Source: Tipula vernalis (lineage: Eukaryota; Arthropoda; Insecta; Diptera; Tipulidae). From it: 64,000 nt of DNA. Under the pieces are notes generated by a model. It was not told the origin of the DNA, ran no database searches, and was given only the letters and a program-made list of their open reading frames with translations. The stretch is from NCBI GenBank assembly GCA_958295665.1, contig OY282558.1, forward strand, positions 139,418,577 through 139,482,576, given 5' to 3'. The position numbers were made by a program, and so were the translations under genes. This document shows, one piece after another, positions 56,401 through 64,000 of the stretch (the stretch's first letter is position 1; every line of letters begins with the position of its first letter).

Positions 56401-56970
56401 ACCCAAAACAGATATATTCGCACCACTATCAAGCAATCCGAGATACGGCCGTCCGCCCACAATTACCTCCGCATAAGGCCTACCATCCCCTTCCTCCGAA
56501 ATTATTGATTCAGCCATGTGCTTTTTGATTAATTTTCGCCCTTTCCAATAACGAGTGCTTCTTAATATAGTATTGGTTGATTTTTGCGAAAACTTTGAAG
56601 CTAGCTTATTGGTGGTATTTATTGTTTGGACTTGTTCTTTGATTGGAGATGGTAAAATTCGGGATCTACATTGGTAGCCACATCCTCCCGTGGTATGTTG
56701 TTCAATAGAATTGATCTGAGGGTAAAGTTCTGCGAATTTTGTCTGTGGTTCCAGGTGGGTAGAATTTGCCTGGGCGGATTGTGTTGTGCAATTTGTCTGG
56801 GGGTAGAAATGTTCAAGTTTCTTACCCCCTCCGGCAGGTTTCCCGGATTCCGTTTGCACCTCATGCAATGTGGATATAATACTCCTAATATACCGCATCC
56901 ATAACAAAATATGCGACTGGGCGGAATAGGACAGTTCTTGTAAAAGTGATCGTTTCGTCCACAGTTCCAA
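53401..56970 (-). CDS. pol: Gypsy E Pol polyprotein (protease, RT, RNase H, integrase)
   Basis: This open frame of 1189 codons (counted from its first ATG) overlaps the end of gag by about 350 bases in the -1 frame, so Pol is probably made by -1 frameshifting and the listed start is only the frame's first Met. Aspartic protease: GLLDSGANISVLG (about 178-190). RT: SLDLKDAFWQIPL (429-441), MPFGLCNAPQT (464-474), catalytic YLDD (494-497). RNase H: IQCDASSTGVG (640-650), TELECFAAV (682-690), TDHASLKWL (709-717). Integrase: H849, H856, C886, C889 zinc site, then D919 (DFLGPYP), D979 (SDNGKQF) and E1014 (NASERVNR), with 34 residues between the last two. It is normal length for the family. The products copy the RNA into DNA and insert it into the genome. 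Confidence 0.95.
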   Translation of the reverse strand: MELWTKRSLLQELSYSAQSHILLWMRYIRSIISTLHEVQTESGKPAGGGKKLEHFYPQTNCTTQSAQANSTHLEPQTKFAELYPQINSIEQHTTGGCGYQCRSRILPSPIKEQVQTINTTNKLASKFSQKSTNTILRSTRYWKGRKLIKKHMAESIISEEGDGRPYAEVIVGGRPYLGLLDSGANISVLGKGCEQYLSSDHTKFYNFPSSVRTANGNKVNILGYIKVPILFAGKTCSVILHLSPNLSQELYLGVDFWRLFGLQISCSSNKKSNATLIGNVNMISELTVGETPINSFPKHILTTKQHEIVNMVVKQFPSSAVLGLGKTGLLKHTIDVGNSTPIKQRYYSVSPAVQADIYQEIDRMLSLGVIEESSSSWSSPIALVRKPNGKTRLCLDARKLNEVTVRDAYPLPIIEGLLGRLNKTRYISSLDLKDAFWQIPLDEGSRDKTAFTVPGRPLYQFTVMPFGLCNAPQTMCRLMHQVIPHELHAQIFVYLDDLLITSETFEEHIELLLKVAKLLKRANLSINVDKSHFLLKEIKYLGYVVGDGVLKVDPDKVSAISTFPKPKNVRQIRRFLGVTGWYRRFISRYSELAEPLTRLLKKNIKFSWSEEAEDSFNQLKTALCTAPVLSNPDYSSHFFIQCDASSTGVGGVLFQKSSSGEERPVAYFSQKLNAAQRNYSTTELECFAAVLSLKKFRQYVEGFPFTIITDHASLKWLMGQRDLSGRLARWSLKMQGFDFNIEYRKGKDNVVPDALSRNFAEELTLNQNVTDHPLHLDLNSPAFETDSAYKQIRNSIINAPETKSNMRVIETKVYIKLCGSSNNSASSDIPEWKIYIPKPLTSALVKAAHDPPTSAHLGAQKTIELLRRYYYWPGMIKDITEFVSKCDLCKESKPANQILRPPMGTYVETIRSWQQIYIDFLGPYPRSKSGNRYIFIVLDKLSKFVLMEPMRDATTKNVIKFLEQRIFNLFAVPEIVFSDNGKQFTANGFAAMLSKYGVKHIRTPKYHPQPNASERVNRTILAAIRTYLDENHPDWDRHVHSIGSALRNVVHSSTTYSPHLVVFGHHFIGHGTNYELLRNLNCLEDRNVKMSNCDRQDIIHKNILQHLQQANERSAHRYNLRSRNCSIKVGDLVFVRNFIHSDASNKISAKLSPKFVKARILKKIGNVAFEVVDINNKNIGIYHKKDIRT

Positions 56971-58598
56971 CAGTGGGGCTCCTTATTTTCCCATGGTGCC
57001 GCTTGATACAAGTCTCTGTTCGGAGCGGATGAGATAACTGGGCTACGGTTTACTTGTAGTGCCGATATTTCACCATTATTATTCTTCATGTTAACTTGAG
57101 TAGCCATGTCCGTCGTTTGTGCATCAAATATTTGGGTAGAATGGCCGTCACTATAACTAATTTCGTTGACAAATCGTTGCCGTTGCTGACATAATAGTTC
57201 TGGTAATATGCCTGTTCTATGCCACACATCTTCATACGCCACACATCGTCTTACTAACCCGTCTAAATTATCGACTTGGTCTTCCAGCACCCGTTCTTGT
57301 AATCCGGCACGCATGTTTCGATGTAAAATATACATAAGTTCTGCATCGGAGATGGGGCATTCGGCCTGCAAAGAAATGGCTACCATTTCTTGATAAAAAT
57401 CTAAAAATTTTTCACCATGTTTTTGTCTCCGGTTATCTAGCTGTCTTCGTACATCCAAATCAGATCGTCGATCTTGAAATCTTTTCTTTAATTCTTCTTT
57501 TAAAATAGACCAACTTACATTTGGATGACGTTGCACGAAATCCCAATACCAATTAGAGGCGATTCCTCTAAGGACATAGCTAAAATCTCTTACAATCTCG
57601 TCTTCCTGGATACCATCAGCTTTGGCTTGAAATTCTACCATAAAGAGGAACTTTTTAATATGAAGGCCGGTGGGTGATCCATCAAACGATATTTTCCATT
57701 TTGCCATAAGTTTTCGTGACTGGTGATATTGTACCTGTTTATTTGATGAACTCGGTATAAGAGGATTTATAGAAGTAGGTTGGACAAAATAATCCATGTT
57801 CGATGCTGGTACAAATGGGTTGGCAATAGAAGATTGCGGTATATGTCTGTGGATATCAAAGTTGACATTAGGAACAGATGCCGGTTGGAATCCGGCGGCT
57901 GGCTGTGACTTTGTTTGATCTGATATCCCTACATTACTTTCGGGCTGAAATTTTAACTGATGACTAGGTACAGGTGGATCATTGGTATTACCTGGGCTGT
58001 TTAAATATCCTTGAGGCAATTGAGATGTTGAAGGTTGATTATTTCCACTCTTAAGCTCAGAACTTCTACGTTCTATTCGAGAGTTAGTGGTAAATGAAGA
58101 CGAGTCGGTTTCATCCGAATCTTCCTCTTCTTGTTCATCCACATTCAACTCAATGGCATTAAACTCATTTATCGAGTCGTTTCCATTAATTGTATTCGCT
58201 AAAGTTTTGTCAACAAAATCAATTATCTGATCACACTTAGATAATGTTTCCGAAACTTCAGCGGCTACTGTCTTAGAATAATTTAGTCGTTTTAATCGGT
58301 TCTGAACATGTATAAGTCTACTCTTCAGCCCAATCAATGAACCTTTTTGATCCTTTTCAATTTCATCTTGAATAGACAAATATATTGACTTTAATTTTAA
58401 GGAAATTTTAAATATTTCATTCTTAGGGTTTTTGCGAGCTGCTACATGGGCTTTAGTCGGTATTAGTTGAGAATGGTTGATTTCTAATGCCAATCTTTCT
58501 TTTAAATTAGCTAGTTTGTCGACCACTGATTTTCCTTGAATGTCCCGAAGTGTACATTCCAGTTCAAATTCATCTACGTCCAGGTGTGTAACGTCCAT
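56619..58598 (-). CDS. gag: Gypsy E Gag, 659 aa
   Basis: Gag starts at the ATG at 58598 (MDVTHLDVDEFELE), the first in this frame after the leader. Residues 1-150 are charged and helical, 155-280 a Ser/Pro/Gln-rich linker, and about 300-470 the capsid-like core with KKFLFMVEFQAKADG, LRGIASNWYWDFVQ and FLDFYQEMVAISLQAECPIS. The nucleocapsid end has a CCHC knuckle CWNCGRNDHFYKNC (543-556) and a second cysteine cluster CYGCGILGVLYPHCMRC (565-581) that is not a standard knuckle. It forms the particle and packages element RNA. The stop at 56619 lies in the overlap with pol; no convincing slippery heptamer could be picked by eye. Confidence 0.9.
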   Translation of the reverse strand: MDVTHLDVDEFELECTLRDIQGKSVVDKLANLKERLALEINHSQLIPTKAHVAARKNPKNEIFKISLKLKSIYLSIQDEIEKDQKGSLIGLKSRLIHVQNRLKRLNYSKTVAAEVSETLSKCDQIIDFVDKTLANTINGNDSINEFNAIELNVDEQEEEDSDETDSSSFTTNSRIERRSSELKSGNNQPSTSQLPQGYLNSPGNTNDPPVPSHQLKFQPESNVGISDQTKSQPAAGFQPASVPNVNFDIHRHIPQSSIANPFVPASNMDYFVQPTSINPLIPSSSNKQVQYHQSRKLMAKWKISFDGSPTGLHIKKFLFMVEFQAKADGIQEDEIVRDFSYVLRGIASNWYWDFVQRHPNVSWSILKEELKKRFQDRRSDLDVRRQLDNRRQKHGEKFLDFYQEMVAISLQAECPISDAELMYILHRNMRAGLQERVLEDQVDNLDGLVRRCVAYEDVWHRTGILPELLCQQRQRFVNEISYSDGHSTQIFDAQTTDMATQVNMKNNNGEISALQVNRSPVISSAPNRDLYQAAPWENKEPHCWNCGRNDHFYKNCPIPPSRIFCYGCGILGVLYPHCMRCKRNPGNLPEGVRNLNISTPRQIAQHNPPRQILPTWNHRQNSQNFTLRSILLNNIPREDVATNVDPEFYHLQSKNKSKQ

Positions 58599-59554
58599 AT
58601 TTGGAAAGCTCTATTTAATAACACTTCAAAAATAAATCGGAAAATCCAATTTCCTGGATAAACAAATAAGTTTATATCTGATGATTGTTGTTATGATTTG
58701 AAATTATTTTTATAGTATGTATTAAGTTAGGTATAGGAAAAACCAAACGTTTGAGTAAATAAGTTGCTACGATGCTTAAGTATTTCCACTTATGAAATAA
58801 CACCAACTGTCAATGCTCACGAAACTGCACAAGATGGCGAGTATTTGCTTTATTAATTTATATTTAAATTATATACTTTAACGATTATATCTAATATATT
58901 ATAATTGATAATCTAATTATTTATTGTAAATATTTGACACTCTATTGTTTTCCGCTAGGTGAGTTGGTTTGATATGGGGATAAAGCTAAAGTGAGTGGCG
59001 TTAAGCATATTATGTGCTGGTTTTGTAGGTAGAATGACTGTAGCTGGTGAGAAGGGTAGAGGAATAAACATAGATGGTACCTTGAGATTAGGGGGTCCTA
59101 AGATATCGTAATACCAGTAGTCGAAAAGCAATTTTGCTTGAAAACTAGATTTATCTTAGACTGAAATTGTATTTGAAAACCTATAAACCATACATTGCAA
59201 TCCATTCAATAGAAGAAAACAGTACGGCATATTTCAATAACATATGTTCACAACAAAAACATTTCAATGTGAAAAAAAAAACCAACACTGAGCTCAAATG
59301 TAATTTTAACAGAAACAGTGCGTTCACATTAAAATTTCTTATCATGAACAGTAAGCGAAACAATAATTTATAGCAAAAAAATAAAAATAAAAAAAAATTT
59401 GAATTTGCGAACCATGTAGTTCAACATCTGATTCGACCATCATGGGTTCAGAATGAAACTAATCCGCTGATACAAAAAAAAAAAAAAAAAAATGGATAAC
59501 TGAAAACTATATAAACTGAAATTATGGACTAACGAAGTTACACTACCATTTTAA
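58599..59554 (-). promoter_or_regulatory. Long untranslated leader of gypsy E
   Basis: About 955 AT-rich bases separate primer site and gag start. No ORF with a signature was found; an antiparallel pair of 60-68 codon frames at 59167-59373 looks accidental. Long A runs occur at about 59381-59398 and 59473-59491. Such leaders normally carry packaging signals, which cannot be seen by eye. Confidence 0.6.
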
Positions 59555-59572
59555 CACTTTGTTTGGGCGCCA
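59555..59572 (-). promoter_or_regulatory. Primer-binding site of gypsy E (lysine-tRNA type)
   Basis: Directly after the 5' LTR, with one spacer base, the minus strand reads TGGCGCCCAAACAAAGTG. TGGCGCC followed by CAA/CGA is the start of primer sites complementary to tRNA-Lys in many retroviruses and some gypsy elements. The match beyond the first ten bases was not checked against a tRNA sequence. Confidence 0.75.
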
Positions 59573-59573
59573 C

Positions 59574-61348
59574 TGAAACAATTCTTTTAAGAATTGTTTA
59601 CAGACAAAAAATATCGATACAGAGGTTTCGGTATAACGGTCAATTGCACTGGCTAAAACTCAGGAGCTTATTGCGTGGGGTTACCGAAACGTGAAAAGAT
59701 CTGTAATGACCGTATAAAATAAATAATAAGAAGTAAAACAGGGAACCAGCTACCATTCATTCTATCTACCCAACATACTCACCTGAGCTTCACCCCATTC
59801 TCAACTCAACAAATTATAATTCACTCATCTGAAATTGCACAACCGAAATAACAAAATGCGAAACACTCGACAGCGGAAAATAAAAATTCCATTTTATAAC
59901 ACAAACTCCACTACTTCAATTAAAGACAACAACAAGAAGCCTGAATTTAGCACACTGAATTAATTTTAATGATTCAATTTGTTTTGCGTTTACACATAAT
60001 TAATTTTTAATTTTTATATTTCAATCCTTCCAATGAAGGTATTTGTACTATACTAGTAATTAATAAAGTAACTACTATCTATGTAACTAACTACCCTAAA
60101 TATGTATTAACAAATACCCCAACTAACTAAACTTAACTAATTAATATAATGTAGGTGAAATATACTTAATATAAATATTTATAAATTTAAATATGTAATA
60201 ATAAAATAAAATGTAAAAACAAAATTCTTAGCTGGTTTGATGTATGTTGATTGTATGTAGATCATCCGTATAACAGCACTCACAATTTTTAAATTTACAC
60301 CAAAAACAATCTTGTGATTTTTGTTCAAATCGAATGTATCGTTTTTATTTTGTACAACAAACGTTTTGATTATAGCACACTCAAAACACACCGCGTGTTG
60401 AAATTAATGCGTTTCCTCGCCTTTATGAGTATTCAAGTACGATTATAATTTTCACTGTTTTATTGATTTTAGCGTATGTTTTATTAATGTTTTTGTTTAT
60501 TAATTTTATATAGTTATTATTTCAATTTATTTACTTATTAATTAACTTATATATTTCTTAATTAACTTATTTATTTATTATTAATTTATCTTTTATTATT
60601 CCAAAAATGTTTTAATATGCTAAAATTTTGATCACACTTATATATTAACACTGTTAATATTCGGTGTATTATTTCGTCCCGTTAATGTTTTGACCGAACT
60701 TTTGATCCCGGTTCAATAATTTTAGTATATAGGTAATTAGGTAACCTATTTATGATCTACGGTATACTATTTACTTCACTTAATTAACTTAACTATCATT
60801 GTTTATTTGTTTTAGTACTTTTAATCGAATTCCCTCTTTCTTAACGATTTATTAATGTTTCTAATTTTGTACAAACAAAACAAAAACCACCACTAAACAA
60901 ACTGAATCGCCGTTTTAAAACGGGGCTTTAGAGTACCACTATAGTACCACACGTGTATTAAAATTAAAACGTTCACTTAATTAAACTTAATTTAAACTAT
61001 AGTCCTTAACCGTACAAGCTATGTATCAAAGATCTTTATTTTCTTTTTTCAAACTTTAAATTTTAGACTTAGCTCCGCTAACAATTATTTTTATTTCTAA
61101 TTTTTTTGACCATTTCGGTTTGCAATCTCTTCACTGACTACCCCCTTGCGTAATTTTTTTTTTCAAAAAAAAAACTCTCCAACATCAAAATTTATTCGAA
61201 ACAATAGCTTACCATTACAATAACACTTGCTCCATCCATCTGTACAGTCCGATAAAAATTGTCAATTGCGTGTACAACCATGTCTAGTATAATAGTGTAT
61301 TGCTACGTAATATTTCCAAACGCATGTAACGACTAGTAAGTCGTAACA
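59574..61348 (-). repeat. 5' LTR of gypsy E (1775 bp)
   Basis: It is the copy of 51473-53247 at a constant offset of 8101, with no indels. It should contain the element's promoter on the minus strand. A convincing initiator or TATA box could not be singled out in such AT-rich sequence. Confidence 0.95.
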
Positions 61349-61439
61349 CAATGTCTTCCTCTTCCATTAGTTTTTCAGTTTTAATTTGTATTTTGAAATA
61401 GTTTCACTATAGGGAAATATAATAAACATACATATGTAT

Positions 61440-61848
61440 TTGCATTTAAGCCAGTACACAAAATTTCAAAAGCGACCAAAATCAGGCTGCAAGAGAAATT
61501 GATCTGGTGAAAAGAAAAAATTGTGAATGGCTACTGTATAGTTAGGCAGTGATTTTGCTCAATCAACGCCGTTTAACTTACATACCGTTACCCAATTATA
61601 ACACTGTAAGAATTTTCTTTATCAATTAACACTTTTGTACGATGACCAAGACATTGGGCCTTTCTGTTTTGTTATTGTCATGTTACTGTATAAAACACAC
61701 TCCCTTTATATGAATTGTGTCTAACTTAACTTTATGGTATTGTATAAGCAGCGTGTCATGGTACACACAGAATAAATACCCTTCTATGAAATAAAGATTA
61801 ATAATTATAAATGTAATATCGTGTATTATTTTATCGTATAACAAAACA
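61440..61848 (+). repeat. Probable 5' LTR of gypsy F (left end uncertain)
   Basis: The stretch ends ATCGTATAACAAAACA directly before TGGTGGCAACGG (61849-61860), a plausible primer site, and contains a TATA-like ACTGTATAAAACACAC (about 61685-61700) and AATAAA pieces (61771-61776 and 61791-61796). The partner LTR is beyond the window, so the left border (perhaps TGTAAGAATTTTC at 61606) cannot be fixed. Confidence 0.45.
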
Positions 61849-61957
61849 TGGTGGCAACGGAAAAAGAAAAAAAAATTGAAACAAAGAATAAAAAAAAAAA
61901 ATAAAAAAAAAATAATAATAAAAGCACGCCGAGAGAAAGGAAATATAACCTCAAAGA

Positions 61958-63051
61958 TGGTCAATGACAAGCAGGAGATTTCAGTTATTAGCCTTCCGAA
62001 TATAGGGGCTCCAGAGGGGTTCAATTTTACCAAACCGGAATTATGGCCGATTTGGAAAAAGCGATTCAACAGATACATGTCCGTGAGCGGAATGTTGTCG
62101 AGACCAGATTGATTTGTTCGTATACATAATGGGAGAAAAGAGTGAGGAAATATTAGTCCAGTTTAAGAAGTTGCCTGTAACACTTGCAGAGGCGTTGGAT
62201 AGTTTTGATAGTTATTTCCGGCCCAAATCAAACATAATTTTCGAACGCTATAGGTTCAATAAAAGAATACAAGGGCAAGGAGAATCGATAGACGATTTTA
62301 TCACGGATTTACATACGTTGGCAGAAAATTGCGAGTATGGACTTTTAAAGGAAGATCTTATAAGAGATCGCATCGTAGTCGGTATGTTAGATATTAAGGT
62401 CAGCGAAACAATGCAACTCAAATCAACGTTAACTTTGAAAGAGGCTGTTGATATTGCACGTCAGATAAAATTGCAGCATAAACAAAACAAAATAATTAGA
62501 GACAAATTGGGTACATCAACGGTAAATAAAATAGTTTCTTTCAAAGACTATGACCGAGGACGATCGAAATCAGCCGGTCCTTCTAACCCATCATCAACGC
62601 AGCGAGTAGGTGGGGATAACAAACAGAATTCCACATCGTTCAATGGAAAATCTTTTGGTTTTGTGGAGGGCCATATCATCAACGAGACAAATCAACCGTG
62701 GCGAGAAACCAAAACTGTCGGAGCTGTGGAATCAAGGGCCATTTTTCGAAGGTATGTCGTTCTCAACAATATTCAGCTAGACATTCTCATCGAGACAAAA
62801 TACATAATATTAAAACTATTAATATAGATAATAATAACGATACTAACCCTAGGAATAGTTTAAATTTACATGAATCTATGTTTGTTGGTCATGTTAGTAG
62901 CATTAACTCAGGCGCATGGTGCGTTAATATTGTAATTGTGGAGTTTAATGAGAAGTGTTTGAGATTCTTGATTGATACAGGTGCCGATTGTGTATGTCTG
63001 CCTGACTGCATGGTTCCTCGGGAGTTCGATTCTTCATGGACCAGATGGTAA
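61958..63051 (+). pseudogene. Gypsy F Gag with CCHC knuckle and protease start, frameshifted
   Basis: Gag starts about 61958 (MVNDKQEISVI) with FTKPELWPIWKKRFNRYM, loses frame at about 62110, and resumes with EILVQFKKLPVTLAEAL, YFRPKSNIIFERYRFN and DDFITDLHTLAENCEYG, the capsid pattern of mag-like gypsies. After a second shift near 62690 comes the knuckle CRSCGIKGHFSKVC (about 62722-62763), and then, in the same frame, the protease box LRFLIDTGADCVCLPDC (62960-63010). A third shift follows near 63040. Three frame breaks within 1.1 kb make it non-functional unless they are sequencing errors; the sense of each piece is well kept. Confidence 0.8.
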
Positions 63052-63346
63052 TGCTCTTGATGTAATGGGTAGACTACCCCTCAATCTCGTTTATAATGGA
63101 AAGCGACATTTATTCGATGTATTTATTATTCGACAATTAGAAATTCCCATACTAGGACGTCAAGCGCTTCAATTGCTGAAAATAATTCAACCTCCGGTTA
63201 CCAATTCGATAGTTGCGAGTGTTAACAACCAATGTTCGATTGACGTTGAACGGGAATACCCTTTTTTATTTAATGACATCGGAGAATTCAAGGGCGAGAT
63301 GTCCATCAACTACAGAATGGGTTTCTCCAATAGTAATCGTTCCTAA
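62972..63346 (+). pseudogene. Gypsy F protease end and linker to RT
   Basis: The useful part of this frame starts at about 63045 and reads MGRLPLNLVYNGKRHLFDVF and IPILGRQALQLLKII, the ILGRxA block near the end of gypsy proteases, then YPFLFNDIGEFKG, the usual linker (FxxLFxxxGxFKGE) before RT. The frame ends at 63346, and RT continues in another frame from about 63311. The earlier part of this frame overlaps the preceding protease frame and is only its shadow. Confidence 0.75.
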
Positions 63347-64000
63347 GTCTAATGAGGAAATACGTTTATGTGTTGATTATACACAACTCAATAAATCGGT
63401 TAAACGTTCGTATTTTCCAATACCAAATGTTGAGTCTACACTGTCAAGGCTGAAGGGAGCCAAATATTTTTCGAAAATTGACGCTAATAAGGGCTTTTAT
63501 CAAATAAGACTTGATAGGGAAAGTCAATTCTTGACATGCTTCATCTGTCCCTTTGGGAGATTCATATTCAAGCGACTTTCTTTTGGAATCACGTGTGCTC
63601 CTGAATATTTTGTGAGCAAATTTTCTAAAGTTTTAATGGGAATTAAGCAAGTTGTTTTTCACGTAGATGATATTCTTCTCTTCTCTCAGACACTGGAAGA
63701 ACACGAACAGGTGTTGAGAACAGTTTTGTCAAAACTCCAAGAGGAAGGCATAACAATTAACAGAGAGAAATCACAGTTTTGTGTGGGCCGAATAAATTAT
63801 CTCGGATATATTCTTTCCGATAAAGGCATCTCAATTGACCAAGACAGAGTCAAAGCTTTGCTGGATTTTCCTCAACCAAAGGATAAGACGGAATTGCTTC
63901 GTTTTCTGGGAATGATAAATTTTGTCGCTAAATTCCTTGATAGTAGATCTCAACTGCTGGAACCACTAAACGCGTTATTAAGAGATAATAATCCATTTAT
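63311..64000 (+). CDS. pol: Gypsy F reverse transcriptase, open to window edge
   Basis: From about 63311 one frame is open to the last base. It carries TEWVSPIVIVPKSNEEIRLC, DYTQLNKSVKRSYFPIPNVE, FSKIDANKGFYQIRLD, FGRFIFKRLSFGITCAPEYF, the catalytic VFHVDDILLFSQ (about 63654-63690), ITINREKSQFCVGRINYLGY and ELLRFLGMINFVAKFL. These are RT blocks 1-7 of a Ty3/gypsy enzyme of the mag-like type (VDDILLF rather than YLDD). RNase H and integrase must lie to the right. With three frame breaks upstream the copy is probably dead, although this domain is clean. Confidence 0.85.

Larger units (their letters stand above)
51473..61348 (-). mobile_element. Complete, young Ty3/gypsy retrotransposon E
   Basis: This element of 9876 bp has two direct LTRs of exactly 1775 bp (51473-53247 and 59574-61348) with a constant offset of 8101 bases and no difference noticed in the parts compared. 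CAAT flanks it on both sides (51469-51472 and 61349-61352), the 4-bp target duplication of gypsy elements. On the minus strand the order is LTR, primer site, leader of about 975 bases, gag, pol in a -1 frame, a 153-base tail, LTR. Both genes are unbroken and every catalytic motif checked is present, so it looks potentially active. No env-like frame exists. LTRs of this length are unusual for insect gypsies. Confidence 0.95.

Overview
The window reads as gene-poor, AT-rich arthropod DNA, most likely from an insect and perhaps a fly. It holds BEL/Pao elements with the insect-typical DUF1759-type Gag, several Ty3/gypsy elements, mariner and Tc1 transposases, a non-LTR element with a DUF4780-like ORF1, and long AT-rich stretches without reading frames. 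No bacterial signature, tRNA, rRNA or CRISPR array was seen. No ordinary host gene can be named with confidence, and nearly everything recognisable is a transposable element (TE) or its wreckage.

Left part, 1-12.2 kb. A GC-rich non-LTR 5' end (1-1262) is followed by a BEL/Pao pol remnant (1320-1950 and 3898-4140), which is split by a non-LTR reverse transcriptase (RT) fragment (about 1951-3890). After a blank AT-rich stretch comes a 5.2-kb Ty3/gypsy element on the minus strand (6744-11939). It is flanked on both sides by further LTRs of the same family in the opposite orientation, all next to ATAT. It is dead: its RT has lost the YxDD block.

Middle part, 13-35 kb. A possible foldback-like structure (13111-16426) carries inverted (TCGAAAGGCCGAATG)-type arrays at both ends and a 634-bp hAT-type element with an 8-bp target duplication inside. 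Next come a BEL gag interrupted by a non-LTR 3' end with a 9-bp target duplication, a decayed plus-strand gypsy (about 21.2-23.4 kb), and a degenerate CAACTCAA-type satellite (27.0-34.9 kb). The satellite has been split by copia, mariner, BEL and palindromic MITE sequences and by an intact 399-codon ORF of unknown function. That ORF is the most interesting non-retroelement coding signal here.

Right part, 35-64 kb. A blank AT-rich stretch precedes a broken gypsy (38.3-40.7 kb), a Tc1 transposase, a BEL remnant, a mariner, a non-LTR RT and another gypsy (47.6-49.9 kb). A complete, apparently very young Ty3/gypsy element follows (51473-61348): two LTRs of 1775 bp, CAAT target duplications, a lysine-tRNA-type primer site, an intact gag (659 aa) and an intact pol (1189 codons) in a -1 frame. 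The window ends inside a mag-like gypsy element on the plus strand (from about 61.5 kb), whose RT frame is still open at the edge.

The elements do not form a pathway. They are layered insertions, and the order of nesting can be read from target duplications and from interrupted reading frames.
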